A stretch of 64,000 nucleotides of DNA from Burkholderia sp. Bp8963 (GCF_003854275.1 NZ_QTQP01000008.1:144289-208288); one strand, 5' to 3'; positions 1 to 9,206 are shown, counted from the stretch's first letter. Numbers and translations are program-made. Notes: a model not told the origin generated them from the letters alone.

Positions 1-576
1 CAGCGGCAGCGCGCGCTTCGCGCCCTTCGCCTTCGCGATCTCGCAGGCCTTCTCGACGGCCGCCTTGTTGCCGGCGATCACGACCTGCGCCGGCGCGTTG
101 AAGTTGACCGCCTCAACCACGCCCGCTTCCGCGGCTTCGGCGCATACTGCGCGCACCGTGTCGTCGTCGAGGCCGAGGATCGCGGCCATGCCGCCCTGGC
201 CGACCGGCACCGCGGTCTGCATCGCCTGCGCGCGGAAGCGCACGAGCGGCACCGCGTCCTTGAACGCGATCGCGCCAGCGGCGACGAGCGCCGTGTATTC
301 GCCGAGGCTGTGGCCGGCGACGATCGACGGCGCCGGGCCGCCCGCCTGCTGCCACGCGCGATAGCACGCGTACGCGGCCGTCAGCATCACGGGCTGGGTG
401 TTGGTGGTGAGATTCAGTTCTTCAGCCGGACCCTCGGCGATCAGCTTGCCGAGATCCTGGTTGAGCGCATCGGACGCTTCCTGGAGCGTTTCGCGCACGA
501 CAGCCAGATCGGCGAATGCATTGAGCATGCCGACCGACTGCGAGCCCTGCCCCGGAAAAACGAACGCAAATTTCAT
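1..576 (-). CDS. fabD: Malonyl CoA-ACP transacylase FabD (N-terminal part, runs off the left edge)
   Basis: FabD moves malonyl groups from CoA to acyl carrier protein, giving the extender unit for fatty-acid synthesis in the cytosol. The protein starts MKFAFVFPGQGSQSVGML, the hallmark FabD N-terminus with the oxyanion-side GQGSQ motif. About 192 residues are present of roughly 310, so the C-terminus is outside the window. It lies 85 bp downstream of fabH on the same strand and belongs to the yceD-rpmF-plsX-fabH-fabD group. No separate promoter is visible in the 85-bp gap, so it is probably co-transcribed with fabH. Confidence 0.95.
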   Translation of the reverse strand, partial: MKFAFVFPGQGSQSVGMLNAFADLAVVRETLQEASDALNQDLGKLIAEGPAEELNLTTNTQPVMLTAAYACYRAWQQAGGPAPSIVAGHSLGEYTALVAAGAIAFKDAVPLVRFRAQAMQTAVPVGQGGMAAILGLDDDTVRAVCAEAAEAGVVEAVNFNAPAQVVIAGNKAAVEKACEIAKAKGAKRALPL

Positions 577-661
577 ATCGTCCCCAATTGAATCGATTCG
601 GACGGCGCGCACGAACGGCGCGCCGGTTGGGAGCGCGCGCAGCAGCAGTCGCGCGCAGGGA

Positions 662-1651
662 TCAGAAGCGGAAGACCGACGCGCCCCACGTGAAGCCGCC
701 GCCGACGCCCTCGATCAGCACATGCTGGCCGCGCTTGATGCGGCCGTCGCGCACCGCGACGTCGAGCGCGAGCGGGATCGACGCGGCCGACGTGTTGCCG
801 TGCTCGGCGACCGTCACGACCATGCGCTCCTGCGGCAGGCCGAGCTTGCGGCAGGTACTCGTCATGATGCGGATGTTGGCCTGGTGCGGGATCAGCCAGT
901 CGATCTGCTCGGGTGCGAGGTTCGCCTTCGCGAGCGCCTCGACCGCGACCTTCTCGAGCACGTTGACCGCGAGCTTGAACACGGCCTGGCCATCCATCTG
1001 AAGGAATGCGCTGCCTTCGATCACGCCGCGATTGACGTTGCCCGGCGTGCACAGGATGTTCGAGTAGCTGCCGTCCGCGTGCAGCGCGCTGCCGAGCACG
1101 CCCGGCTCTTCGGATGCGGACAGGATCACCGCGCCCGCGCCGTCGCCGAACAGCACGCAGGTCGTGCGGTCGGTGAAGTCGAGAATGCGCGAGAACGTCT
1201 CCGCGCCGACGATCAGCGCCGTGCGGTGCTGGCCGCTGCGGATGAAGCTGTCGGCCGTCGCCACCGCATACGCGAACCCGGAGCACACGGCCTGCACGTC
1301 AAACGCGGCGCCGCCGTTCTTGATGCCGAGCTTGTTCTGCAGCAGGCACGCGGTACTCGGGAACACGAAATCGGGGGTCGAAGTCGCGACGATGATCAGG
1401 TCGATCGACTGCGGATCGATATCGGCCGCCTCGATCGCACGGCGCGACGCTTCGAGTGCGAGGTCGCTCGTCGTGACGTCCGGTGCGGCGAAGTGACGTG
1501 CATGGATGCCCGTGCGCGCAACGATCCACTCGTCGCTCGTCTCGATGCCGTCCTTCGCGAGACGATCGGCCAGCTGCTGGTTCGTGACGCGGTCGGGCGG
1601 CAGGAAGCTGCCCGTGCCGAGCACGCGGGAATAGAGAGTCGATTGGGCCAT
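662..1651 (-). CDS. fabH: 3-oxoacyl-ACP synthase III FabH
   Basis: FabH condenses acetyl-CoA with malonyl-ACP to start fatty-acid synthesis. The 329-residue product has the usual family length. The catalytic triad is readable: Cys123 in [11 protein letters not shown], His256 in [10 protein letters not shown] and Asn286 in [10 protein letters not shown], and the C-terminal glycine-rich [11 protein letters not shown] is intact. Its start codon follows directly on the plsX stop with no spacer, which suggests translational coupling. The gene order plsX-fabH-fabD is the standard one in Proteobacteria. Confidence 0.97.
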   Translation of the reverse strand: MAQSTLYSRVLGTGSFLPPDRVTNQQLADRLAKDGIETSDEWIVARTGIHARHFAAPDVTTSDLALEASRRAIEAADIDPQSIDLIIVATSTPDFVFPSTACLLQNKLGIKNGGAAFDVQAVCSGFAYAVATADSFIRSGQHRTALIVGAETFSRILDFTDRTTCVLFGDGAGAVILSASEEPGVLGSALHADGSYSNILCTPGNVNRGVIEGSAFLQMDGQAVFKLAVNVLEKVAVEALAKANLAPEQIDWLIPHQANIRIMTSTCRKLGLPQERMVVTVAEHGNTSAASIPLALDVAVRDGRIKRGQHVLIEGVGGGFTWGASVFRF

Positions 1652-2758
1652 TTATGCCTTAGAGGATAGCGCAGCGGAAGGCTCGGCGTGCTGGCCAGCG
1701 GCGGGACTCGCCTGGCCCGCGCCACTCGCGTCGTGCCCGGCGTCGCCGAGCGATCCGGAATTATCCGCCATCGCGCTCGCGAGGCGCTCCAGGACGCCAT
1801 TTTTGACGGCATCATACCCGCGTTTGATCGCCCACTCAAACGCGTAGGCGTCTGCGGAACCGTGGCTCTTGATCACGAGGCTCTTCAGGCCCAGCAGCGC
1901 CGCGCCGTTGTACTGGCGGTGGTCGACGCGCTTCTTGAAGCGCAGCAGAACCGGCAGCGCGAGAAAGGCCATCAGCTTCGACAGCAGCGAGCGGCCGAAC
2001 TCCTCGCGGATGATGTCGGACAGCATCTGCGCGAGCCCTTCGGACGTCTTCAGCGCGACGTTGCCGACGAAGCCGTCGCAGACGATCACGTCGACGGTGC
2101 CCTTGTAGATGTCGTTGCCTTCGACGTTACCGCGGAAATTGAGCGTGCTGGCGCGCAGCAGTTCGCCCGCGCGCTTGATCGTCTCGTTGCCCTTGATGAC
2201 TTCCTCGCCGATGTTCAGGAGGCCGATCGTCGGCCGCTCCTTGCCTTCGAGCGCGGCCACGAGCGCGTGCCCCATCTCTGCGAACTGCAGCAGGTGCTGC
2301 GGCTCGCAATCGACGTTCGCGCCGAGGTCCAGCATCATCGTGTAGCCGGTCGGATTCGGCAGCGCGAACGCGATCGCGGGCCGCTCGATGCCGGGCAGCG
2401 TCTTCAGCACGTAACGGGAAACGGCCATCAGCGCGCCGGTGTTGCCGGCGGAGATGCAGGCCTGGGCCTCGCCTTCCTTCACGTGATTGAGGGCGACGCG
2501 CATCGAAGAATCCTTCTTCTTGCGCAACGCCACTTCGACAGGATCGTCCATCGCCACGACTTCGGTGGCGGGCACGATGGTCAGCGCAGGGTCGTCGAGC
2601 GCCTTGCACTTCTTGAGTTGCGCACGGATCGCACTCTCGATGCCCACGAGCATCAGGTGCGCATCGGGATGTGCGCGAACGAACTTGACTGCCGCGGGAA
2701 CGGTCACGGACGGGCCGTGGTCGCCTCCCATGCAATCGATTGTGAGCTTTACTGTCAT
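1652..2758 (-). CDS. plsX: Phosphate acyltransferase PlsX
   Basis: PlsX converts acyl-ACP into acyl-phosphate, the donor for the first acylation of glycerol-3-phosphate in phospholipid synthesis. It is a peripheral membrane enzyme. The N-terminus [19 protein letters not shown] is the typical family start. The core ends near residue 335, and the last 30 or so residues form an Ala/Gly/Ser-rich tail ([20 protein letters not shown]) that looks lineage-specific and disordered. A terminator-like hairpin separates it from rpmF upstream, so its expression may be set by read-through. Confidence 0.96.
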   Translation of the reverse strand: MTVKLTIDCMGGDHGPSVTVPAAVKFVRAHPDAHLMLVGIESAIRAQLKKCKALDDPALTIVPATEVVAMDDPVEVALRKKKDSSMRVALNHVKEGEAQACISAGNTGALMAVSRYVLKTLPGIERPAIAFALPNPTGYTMMLDLGANVDCEPQHLLQFAEMGHALVAALEGKERPTIGLLNIGEEVIKGNETIKRAGELLRASTLNFRGNVEGNDIYKGTVDVIVCDGFVGNVALKTSEGLAQMLSDIIREEFGRSLLSKLMAFLALPVLLRFKKRVDHRQYNGAALLGLKSLVIKSHGSADAYAFEWAIKRGYDAVKNGVLERLASAMADNSGSLGDAGHDASGAGQASPAAGQHAEPSAALSSKA

Positions 2759-2781
2759 GGAATGCGACGAATTTCAGGCAC

Positions 2782-2808
2782 AAAAAAGCGGCAGTTGAAT
2801 GCCGCCTT
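2782..2808 (-). terminator. Terminator-like hairpin between rpmF and plsX
   Basis: A GCGGCA arm at 2788-2793 pairs with TGCCGC at 2800-2805 around a 6-base loop. On the minus strand the stem is followed by six T residues at 2787-2782. This is a standard Rho-independent terminator placed after rpmF and before plsX. The plus strand also has a T run, so it could work both ways. It probably lowers plsX-fab transcription relative to the ribosomal protein gene. Confidence 0.7.
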
Positions 2809-2887
2809 TTTGTCGAGCCAGGAAAGTGTCAAGCGAACCAGTTGTCACGCGAACGGCTAGCGTAGCGCGCAACGCGTGACTTGACGC

Positions 2888-3067
2888 TTAGTCGTTCTTC
2901 GTCTTGACGACTTTCTTGCCGCGATAGTAGCCGTTCGGGCTGACGTGGTGGCGCAGATGCACTTCACCCGTGCTCGGCTCGACTGCCAGCGGCGCTGCCG
3001 TCAGGAAATCGTGCGAACGATGCATGCCGCGCTTCGACGGCGACTTCTTGTTTTGCTGGACTGCCAT
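2888..3067 (-). CDS. rpmF: 50S ribosomal protein L32
   Basis: The 59-residue product starts [20 protein letters not shown] and ends [14 protein letters not shown], which is the L32 pattern. The CxxC zinc ribbon found in some L32 proteins is absent here, as is usual in beta- and gammaproteobacteria. The start is fixed by an AGGAG ribosome-binding site six to seven bases upstream. It sits between the DUF177 gene and plsX, the conserved bacterial neighbourhood that links ribosome and lipid synthesis. Confidence 0.97.
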
Positions 3068-3163
3068 GACTAACTCCTAAAAATTTTCCGGATTCTAACA
3101 CAGCCCGATCCGGCGCTTAACTACCCTGGCCCACGGCCCTTACGCCTTCCCGCGCCACACTGC

Positions 3164-3799
3164 TCAGTGTTTCTTGTTGCCGTCCCCGCCCTTCTTCAGC
3201 GCTTCGAGCGCCGCGAACGGATTCGGCTGTTTGCCTTCGTCCCCGTCTTCTTCGGGCTCGCCGCCCGATTCCTCCGAGGGACCGCTCGCACCCGACACGA
3301 GGCTTTCATGAACCGCCGGGCAAACCTCGTGCTTTGGCACGAGCGGCAGCGAAAGCAGCAACTCCTCCTCGATCAGGTCGACGAGATCGAAATGGCGGGA
3401 GCCCACGATCACATCGGCTTCATCGTCGTCGAGCGGAAATTCTTCAGCTTCTTCTTCGGTTGCGACGATCCGGTACGTCATGTCGACGTCGAACGCCTGT
3501 TCGCACGGGGTCATGCAGCGCTGGCACGTCAGCCACGCTTGACCATGCAGCGCGAGGCGCAGATACGGCTGCTGCCCTTCGGCGCCGTCGTCCTGCAACT
3601 CCTTCTGGACGAACCCTTCCGCCTGCCACGTAAACACCGTGTCGCGATCTGGCGCGTCTGCCGGCACTTCGTTTAACATGCGCGGCAACTGCGAAAGGTG
3701 CACCGCACCCGACGCCTGCCGGCCGCTACGAGCGAATTCGAACAGGTCGATCGCGTGCGGATCGAGCGAAACCGCAGGTTTGCCAGAAGAGGGATTCAT
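3164..3799 (-). CDS. yceD: DUF177 / YceD family protein
   Basis: The product is a 211-residue protein of the DUF177 family, almost always encoded next to rpmF. YceD-like proteins are linked to 23S rRNA or L32 handling, but the exact role is not settled. The zinc-binding-like CQRC motif (WLTCQRCMTPCEQAF) and the acidic stretch TEEEAEEFPLDDDEAD fit the family. The start at 3799 is chosen for its AGGAG site. A longer open frame reaches 3919, but it runs over the promoter and lacks such a site. The C-terminus is acidic and glycine-rich. Confidence 0.9.
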   Translation of the reverse strand: MNPSSGKPAVSLDPHAIDLFEFARSGRQASGAVHLSQLPRMLNEVPADAPDRDTVFTWQAEGFVQKELQDDGAEGQQPYLRLALHGQAWLTCQRCMTPCEQAFDVDMTYRIVATEEEAEEFPLDDDEADVIVGSRHFDLVDLIEEELLLSLPLVPKHEVCPAVHESLVSGASGPSEESGGEPEEDGDEGKQPNPFAALEALKKGGDGNKKH

Positions 3800-3890
3800 G
3801 TGCGCTCCTGCTAATCGATCCGGCTCGGCGCCGTGAACTTCCGAAGACTCGGCGGGCGCCCTACAGGAACCTGCCGATGAAAAGCGCAAA

Positions 3891-3919
3891 AGCATAACCG
3901 TTTTATCTTTTACAGTCAA
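3891..3919 (-). promoter_or_regulatory. Sigma-70 promoter for yceD-rpmF-plsX-fab
   Basis: Read on the minus strand, TTGACT (3919-3914) and TATGCT (3896-3891) are exactly 17 bp apart. Transcription would start near 3884 and give a leader of about 85 bases before yceD. This is the only strong promoter seen upstream of the minus-strand group at 1-3799. Confidence 0.7.
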
Positions 3920-3971
3920 TCACTTAAGATGGCGCCCGCGCGGCGCCTCGCGACCACCGATCCAACCGACC

Positions 3972-4610
3972 ATGCCGGACACCCTTTGCCGCCCACCGCG
4001 GCTCATTCTCGCCTCCAGTTCCCGTTACCGGCGCACGCTGCTCGAGCGCCTCGGCGTGCCGTTCGACGTCGTGTCGCCCGACGTCGACGAAACGCCGCTC
4101 TCCGGCGAAACGCCTGCCGCGACTGCGTTGCGCCTGTCCGGCGCGAAGGCGCGCGCCGTCGCCGCGACGATCGATGCGCCTGACGGCGTGCTCGTGATCG
4201 GCTCCGACCAGGTCGCGACCTTCGACGGCCTGCAGATCGGCAAGCCCGGCACCCACGAGCGCGCGCTCGCGCAGCTCGTCGCGATGCAGGGGCGCGACGT
4301 CGAGTTCCACAGCGCGCTCTGCCTGTACGACAGCCGGACCGACGAAACGCAGACCGAGGACATCGTGACGCGCGTGCGCTTCCGCACGCTGCCGGAGGCC
4401 GAACTCGACGCGTACCTGCGCGCGGAAACGCCGTACGACGTCGCGGGCAGCGCGAAATCCGAGGGGCTCGGCATCGCGCTGCTCGACGCAATCGACTCGG
4501 ATGACCCGACCGCACTCGTCGGCCTGCCGCTGATCGCGCTGACGCGGATGCTGCGCACCGCCGGCTACCCGCTCCTCAGCGCCCGTGGCGCCCGCGGAGG
4601 CCGCGCATGA
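3972..4610 (+). CDS. maf: Maf family nucleoside triphosphate pyrophosphatase
   Basis: Maf proteins hydrolyse non-canonical or modified nucleoside triphosphates to monophosphates. The N-terminus LILASSSRYRRTLLERLGV carries the family signature, followed by VSPDVDETPL, KARAVAA and IGSDQVA, which line the active site. The 212-residue length is normal. Substrate choice (m7GTP versus dTTP/UTP) cannot be read with certainty. The S-R-Y-R start resembles the YceF-type. The stop overlaps the next gene by four bases (ATGA). Confidence 0.92.
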   Translation: MPDTLCRPPRLILASSSRYRRTLLERLGVPFDVVSPDVDETPLSGETPAATALRLSGAKARAVAATIDAPDGVLVIGSDQVATFDGLQIGKPGTHERALAQLVAMQGRDVEFHSALCLYDSRTDETQTEDIVTRVRFRTLPEAELDAYLRAETPYDVAGSAKSEGLGIALLDAIDSDDPTALVGLPLIALTRMLRTAGYPLLSARGARGGRA

Positions 4611-5329
4611 CGGCCGGCACGCTCTATCTGGTGCCGAATACGCTCGGCGACGGCGACGCGTCGATGCTGGCCGCGGTCCTGCCCGCCGCCGTGCAGGCGC
4701 GCGCCGGCACGCTCGGCTACTACATCGGCGAAAACGCGAAAACCACGCGCGCGTTCCTGAAGAAGATCGGCACGACACGGCCGATCCAGGAGATCGAGAT
4801 CCGCGAGCTGAACGTGAACACGCCGGCCGGCGAGATCGACAGGCTGCTCGCGCCGATCCTGGCCGGCGCGGACGCCGGGCTCGTGTCCGAGGCCGGCTGC
4901 CCGGCCGTCGCCGATCCTGGCGCGCTGCTGGTACGCCGCGCGCACGAGCGCGGCGTGAAGGTCGTGCCGCTCGTCGGGCCGAGTTCGATCCTGCTCGCGC
5001 TGATGGCGTCCGGGCTGAACGGCCAGAGCTTCGCGTTCAACGGCTACCTGCCGGTCGACGCGGGCGCGCGCGCGAAACGGCTGCGCGAGCTCGAGCAGCT
5101 GTCGCGCAAGGCCCGCCAGACGCAGATCTTCATCGAGACGCCGTACCGCAATCACGCGATGCTCGACACGCTCGTCGCGACCTGCGCGCCGTCGACGCTG
5201 ATCTGCGTCGCGGCCGACCTGACGCTCGCGACCGAGACGATCGCGAGCCGCACCGTGGCCGATTGGAAAAAGGCGCCTGTGCCGGATCTGCACAAGCGCC
5301 CTGCGATCTTCCTGCTGCTCGCGAACTGA
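4607..5329 (+). CDS. Tetrapyrrole-methylase-fold SAM methyltransferase, RsmI-like
   Basis: The product is a 240-residue SAM-dependent methyltransferase of the RsmI/tetrapyrrole methylase fold. TLYLVPNTLGD opens the protein. SEAGCPAVADPGALLVRRA is the SAM-binding segment, and VPLVGPSSILLALMASGLN is the second conserved loop. It is shorter than typical RsmI (about 290 residues), and the N-terminal LGDG differs from the usual NPIGNL. It is therefore a paralogous subgroup rather than clear RsmI. It starts inside the maf stop (ATGA overlap), so the two are co-translated. Confidence 0.85.
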   Translation: MTAGTLYLVPNTLGDGDASMLAAVLPAAVQARAGTLGYYIGENAKTTRAFLKKIGTTRPIQEIEIRELNVNTPAGEIDRLLAPILAGADAGLVSEAGCPAVADPGALLVRRAHERGVKVVPLVGPSSILLALMASGLNGQSFAFNGYLPVDAGARAKRLRELEQLSRKARQTQIFIETPYRNHAMLDTLVATCAPSTLICVAADLTLATETIASRTVADWKKAPVPDLHKRPAIFLLLAN

Positions 5330-5381
5330 CGGCGGAACCTGCGCTTGGCGCTTGGCCGCGCCGGGGCGCAACGCGCCGCCC

Positions 5382-5402
5382 GGCGCGGAAACCGCGCCGT
5401 TC
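5382..5402. terminator. Hairpin between convergent genes
   Basis: GGCGCGG (5382-5388) and CCGCGCC (5392-5398) form a perfect 7-bp stem around AAA, followed on the plus strand by GTTCG. It lies between the convergent RsmI-like gene and the sppA-like gene. It has no real T tract, so it is only a weak candidate terminator. Confidence 0.35.
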
Positions 5403-5410
5403 GTTGATAT

Positions 5411-6400
5411 CTAGCGCAGGCTGAGCTGCGCGCTTGCGGCCAGCGCCTTCATCGCGGCATTGCCGGCGGCCGCGCCGAACTTGCGCGCGACGCGGTTCGT
5501 CAGGCTCTCCTTCACCGTGTAGTCGACGAGGTCGGGCGCCTTCAGCACATCGCGCGCGACCGTGTCGGTCGTGCCGAAGCCGTCCGCGAGCCCGAGCTCG
5601 ACGCCCTTCTCGCCGGTCCAGAACAGGCCCGAGAACATGTCCGGCGTTTCGCGCAGGCGCGCGCCGCGGCCGTCCTTCACGGCCTTGATGAACTGCGCGT
5701 GAACCTGGTCGAGCAGTGCCTGCGCGTGCGCATCCATCTTCGGCGTCTCCGGCGAGAACGGGTCGTAGAAGCCCTTGTTTTCGCCCGACGTGTGCAGGCG
5801 CCGCTCGACGCCGAGCTTGTTCATCAGGCCGGTAAAGCCGAAACCGTCCATCAGCACGCCAATCGAACCGATGATGCTCGCCTTGTCGACATAGATTCTG
5901 TCGGCCGCCGACGCAATGTAATAGCCGCCCGACGCGCACATGTCGGTCACGACCACGTAGAGCGGCTTGCTCGGGTACTTCGCGCGCAGGCGCTTGATCT
6001 CGTTGTAGACCATCCCCGCCTGCACGGGGCTGCCGCCCGGGCTGTTGATCTGCAGCACGACGCCGGCCGTGCCGTCGTCGTCGAACGCGGCATTGAGCGC
6101 CGTGTTGATGTCGTCGGCGTTCGCGTTGACACCGGCTGCGATCTCGCCGTCGACCGTCACGAGCGCCGTGTGCCGGCCGCTCGTCGAGAACTTCGAATCG
6201 CTCGAGAAATCGATCAGCGCAAACGCGAGCAGCAGGAACACGCCGAGGAACGCGAATCGGAAGAAAATCTTCCAGCGCCGCGCCGCGCGCTGCTCCCTGA
6301 TCGCGGCGAGCGCGATCCGCTCGAGCGCCGCGCGCTCCCAGTTCGGCTCACGGCCGTCGGAGCGGGAGGAGGAATCGGCAGGGGTCGGTTGGTCGGCCAT
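5411..6400 (-). CDS. sppA: S49 signal peptide peptidase, short SppA form
   Basis: This serine peptidase degrades leftover signal peptides in the inner membrane. One transmembrane segment lies at residues 45-65 (IFFRFAFLGVFLLLAFALI). The catalytic domain faces the periplasm. Ser157 in MCASGGYYIA and Lys209 in SGENKGF are 52 residues apart, the spacing of the Ser-Lys dyad in the short Bacillus SppA type. The length of 329 residues fits that form. It is the last gene of the rluC-HAD-Rieske-sppA minus-strand run. Confidence 0.93.
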   Translation of the reverse strand: MADQPTPADSSSRSDGREPNWERAALERIALAAIREQRAARRWKIFFRFAFLGVFLLLAFALIDFSSDSKFSTSGRHTALVTVDGEIAAGVNANADDINTALNAAFDDDGTAGVVLQINSPGGSPVQAGMVYNEIKRLRAKYPSKPLYVVVTDMCASGGYYIASAADRIYVDKASIIGSIGVLMDGFGFTGLMNKLGVERRLHTSGENKGFYDPFSPETPKMDAHAQALLDQVHAQFIKAVKDGRGARLRETPDMFSGLFWTGEKGVELGLADGFGTTDTVARDVLKAPDLVDYTVKESLTNRVARKFGAAAGNAAMKALAASAQLSLR

Positions 6401-6420
6401 GCTGGGTTGTCTGGTTGTCG

Positions 6421-6819
6421 TCAGTCGGAAGCGGCAGGACGCAGATCAGCGTCGGGCAGCCAGAATACCGCGCGACCGTCCGGTGTGTCGCGCTCGTCGA
6501 CCTCCACCGGGCGCAAGCGGGCGCCGCGGCACGGGCCGCCGACGCATTTGCCGGTGTCCGGCGCATAGACCGCCCCATGCGTCGCGCACATCAGATACAG
6601 GCCGGACGACTCGAAGAACTGTCCCTCGACCCAGTCCAGCTCCATCGGCACATGCGCGCAGCGGTTCAGGTAGCCGTACGCGCGCCCGTCATAGCGGACG
6701 AAGAACACGACGACCGGTTCGCCGCGCAGCAGCGCGTCGACGCGCACGCCCGCGCCGCAGTCGGCCAGCGCGTCCGACGCGCATACGCGGATCGGGTCCG
6801 GAGCGGGAACCGCGCTCAT
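6421..6819 (-). CDS. Rieske [2Fe-2S] domain protein
   Basis: The product is a 132-residue stand-alone Rieske ferredoxin-like protein. The two cluster motifs are RCAHVPMELDW (C-x-H) and CATHGAVY (C-x-x-H), 17 residues or so apart. There is no signal peptide, so it is probably cytosolic. Its start overlaps the stop of the HAD gene (ATGA). The electron partner is unknown. Proteins of this type often sit beside rluC and a phosphoglycolate-phosphatase-like gene in Burkholderiales. Confidence 0.88.
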   Translation of the reverse strand: MSAVPAPDPIRVCASDALADCGAGVRVDALLRGEPVVVFFVRYDGRAYGYLNRCAHVPMELDWVEGQFFESSGLYLMCATHGAVYAPDTGKCVGGPCRGARLRPVEVDERDTPDGRAVFWLPDADLRPAASD

Positions 6820-7475
6820 GCGTGCTCGCGCAGCCAGCCGGCCAGCGCCTCGACGTCCGGCGCGACGAAGCGCGGCGCCAGCGCGGCGAGCGCATCGGCC
6901 GAATGCGCGCCGTACGCGACACCAATCCCGGCGGCGCCCGCGCTCGCGGCCATCTGCAGGTCGTGCGTCGTGTCGCCGATCATCACGGTGCGCGCCAGAT
7001 CCTGCCCCAATTCACGCGTCAGCTCCTGCAGCATCGCCGGATGCGGCTTCGAGAACGTCTCGTCCGCGCAGCGCGTCGCGTCGAACAGGCTCGTCAGCTT
7101 CGCCTGGTCGAGCGCACGGTTCAGCCCGACCCGCCCCTTGCCCGTCGCGACCGCGAGCAGATAGCCCGTGTCACGCAGCTCGGCGAGCAGCTCGCGCACG
7201 CCGGCGAACAGTTCGATGCGCTGGTCCTTGATCAGGTAGTGATACCGGTAGCGCTCGGCGAGGCGTGGATAGTCGGACGGATCGAGGGTCGGAGCGGTAA
7301 TCTGCAGCGCATCGCGCAGCCCGAGGCCGATCACGTAGCGGGCCGCCTCCTCGGACGGCGTCGGCAGGCCGAGATCGCGGCATGCGGCCTGGATGCTGTA
7401 GGCGATGTGCGCCGTCGAATCCATCAGCGTGCCGTCCCAGTCGAAGACGATCAGATCAAATTGCTGTCGTGCCAT
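6816..7475 (-). CDS. HAD-IA family hydrolase, phosphoglycolate phosphatase-like
   Basis: The product is a 219-residue HAD hydrolase. Motif I is FDWDGTLMDS, motif II is in LAVATGKGR, and motif III/IV is MIGDTTHDLQMA. The helical cap follows motif I. Gph-like activity on small phosphate esters is likely, but the substrate cannot be read. The start at 7475 gives MARQQFDLIVFDWDG. A longer frame to 7529 would overlap rluC. The gap to rluC is only five bases. Confidence 0.88.
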   Translation of the reverse strand: MARQQFDLIVFDWDGTLMDSTAHIAYSIQAACRDLGLPTPSEEAARYVIGLGLRDALQITAPTLDPSDYPRLAERYRYHYLIKDQRIELFAGVRELLAELRDTGYLLAVATGKGRVGLNRALDQAKLTSLFDATRCADETFSKPHPAMLQELTRELGQDLARTVMIGDTTHDLQMAASAGAAGIGVAYGAHSADALAALAPRFVAPDVEALAGWLREHA

Positions 7476-7480
7476 GCGTT

Positions 7481-8485
7481 TCAAGCGGTATCGCGCAATG
7501 CGCTCAGTTGGTCGAGAAAGCGCCGGCATTCGTCCGGCAGCGGCGCGTCGAACTGCAGCGCTTCGCCGGTCAGCGGATGCGCGAGCCGCAGCCGGTGCGC
7601 ATGCAGGAACATCCGCTTCAGCGACGGCTGCGCGTTCGCGCGCGCAAGCGCCTTGTTCAGTGCGAAATCGCCGTACTTGGCGTCGCCGACGATCGGCAGG
7701 CCGAGATGCGCGAGGTGCACGCGAATCTGATGGGTCCGACCCGTTTTAAGTTCCGCCTCGACAAACGCGTACTCGGGCCAGCGCTCGACGAGGTTGAAAA
7801 TGGTGTGCGATGGCAGCCCGTCGTCCTGCACGCGCACGCGCCGCTCCCCTTCCGGGGTCGAATACTTGAACAGCGGCACCTTGACCGCGCGGCGGCGGCC
7901 CCAGTCGGCCTGCCACTCGCCGTGCCCGCATGCGTAGTAGCGCTTGTCCATCTTGTTCTCGCGGATCTGCTCGTGCAGGCCGACCAGCGCGGTGCGCTTC
8001 TTCGCGAGCATCAGGATGCCGGACGTCTCGCGGTCGAGGCGGTGCACGAGCTCGAGGAATTTCGCGCGCGGGCGCGCCTGGCGCAACTGCTCGATCACGC
8101 CGAACGCGACGCCGCTGCCGCCGTGCACCGCGATGCCGGCCGGCTTGTTGATGACGAGCATCGCATCGTCCTCGAACAGCACCTCGAAATGCGCGGGCGG
8201 CACGCGTGGCGCGTCGGCGCGCGCGAGGTCGGCCGCGGCCACGCGCACCGGCGGCACCCGCACGACGTCGCCGAACGCAAGCCGGTACTGCGCGTCGATC
8301 CGGCCCTTGTTGACGCGGACTTCCCCGCTGCGCAGAATCCGGTAAATATGGCTTTTCGGCACGCCTTTACAGACGCGCAACAGGAAGTTGTCGATCCGCT
8401 GACCAGCGGCGTTTTCGTCGATCTCGATGATCGAGACCTGGCCACTTGTGACCGAATTCTGGGATATTTTGCCTAACTCATTCAT
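7481..8485 (-). CDS. rluC: 23S rRNA pseudouridine synthase RluC
   Basis: RluC makes pseudouridines in 23S rRNA (positions 955, 2504 and 2580 in E. coli). An N-terminal S4 RNA-binding domain (IDNFLLRVCKGVPKSHIYRILR) is followed by the catalytic RluA-type domain with HRLDRETSGILMLAKK, where the Asp is catalytic. The start at 8485 (MNELGKISQNSV) is preferred, giving 334 residues. The longer frame upstream is junk and crosses the rne promoter. rluC and rne are divergent neighbours in E. coli as well. Confidence 0.93.
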   Translation of the reverse strand: MNELGKISQNSVTSGQVSIIEIDENAAGQRIDNFLLRVCKGVPKSHIYRILRSGEVRVNKGRIDAQYRLAFGDVVRVPPVRVAAADLARADAPRVPPAHFEVLFEDDAMLVINKPAGIAVHGGSGVAFGVIEQLRQARPRAKFLELVHRLDRETSGILMLAKKRTALVGLHEQIRENKMDKRYYACGHGEWQADWGRRRAVKVPLFKYSTPEGERRVRVQDDGLPSHTIFNLVERWPEYAFVEAELKTGRTHQIRVHLAHLGLPIVGDAKYGDFALNKALARANAQPSLKRMFLHAHRLRLAHPLTGEALQFDAPLPDECRRFLDQLSALRDTA

Positions 8486-8497
8486 ACTGAATATAAT
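8469..8497 (+). promoter_or_regulatory. Candidate sigma-70 promoter for rne
   Basis: TTGCCT (8469-8474) and a perfect TATAAT (8492-8497) are 17 bp apart on the plus strand. The site overlaps the start codon of the divergent rluC gene (8485). Transcription would begin near 8504 and give an rne leader of about 700 bases. The -35 box matches four of six consensus bases. Confidence 0.6.
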
Positions 8498-9206
8498 TTT
8501 GCCCAGCCTGACGTAGCGGGCGGCCTGACCGGCCGGCCTGGACGGATTGGGTGAGGCGCAAGCGCAAACCGTCATTTTACTTGCGCCGGGGGTTCGCTGC
8601 TCGCCCCGAACCAAGAGAAGCAGCAAGTTGCACGCACGGCGCCGGCCGCCGGCAAGGATCGCGCCCACAGGCGGATTCGGTCGGCAAGGCGCCGCGGTAA
8701 CGGAAAGTTGGTTGAAAAGAATTTAATTGGCAGACGGGCGGCGCGCATCGCGCCCGTACCGGCTGCCGGTTGCGAAAAACGGCGTTGCGCCCGATTTGGC
8801 CCCGCGAAGCGTGCGGGGACTGGCGACGTCAAACCAAGGAAGAACACCCCAGGCGGGAAAGTCGGGCTGGATTCGATACTCCCCGCTGCGGCCCAAGCCG
8901 CAGCATCTGCCGCCCGTTGGCGCGCGCGACTTACTGCGACGCGCCCCGCGGCAGTGCCCGGTCTCAGGCTTAGCGCGCTTATGCAGCGTGCGGTGTGTGG
9001 ACGCTTGCTTTGAAGCCGTGTTCGCAGGTGCCCTCTGGCCGCCGGCCCCGTCGTTCGGGCCCAAGCGCCTCTTCAGGCAATTCTCCCCGCCATCGTTCCC
9101 GCTCCAGCGTGCTTGTGACAACACAACAAGGCGCGGCCTGCCGTCGTTCCCGTCCCTGCGGCTGACAACCGCGAGGCGTCGGCAGCAGAGCCGCCTGGAG
9201 TCGTTC
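8498..9206 (+). other. Long 5' leader of rne, no gene seen
   Basis: About 700 bases without a convincing coding region precede rne. In E. coli the rne leader is about 360 bases and binds RNase E for feedback control, so a regulatory role is likely here too. Small hairpins are visible, for example ACCGG-CTG-CCGGT near 8757-8769. Open frames through this stretch (8727 onward in the rne frame) have no ribosome-binding site and no family resemblance. Confidence 0.55.

Noticed and set aside
8727..9206. N-terminal extension of RNase E by 160 residues
   Set aside because: Catalytic residues match E. coli numbering exactly when counted from 9207, and the upstream part has no similarity to RNase E.
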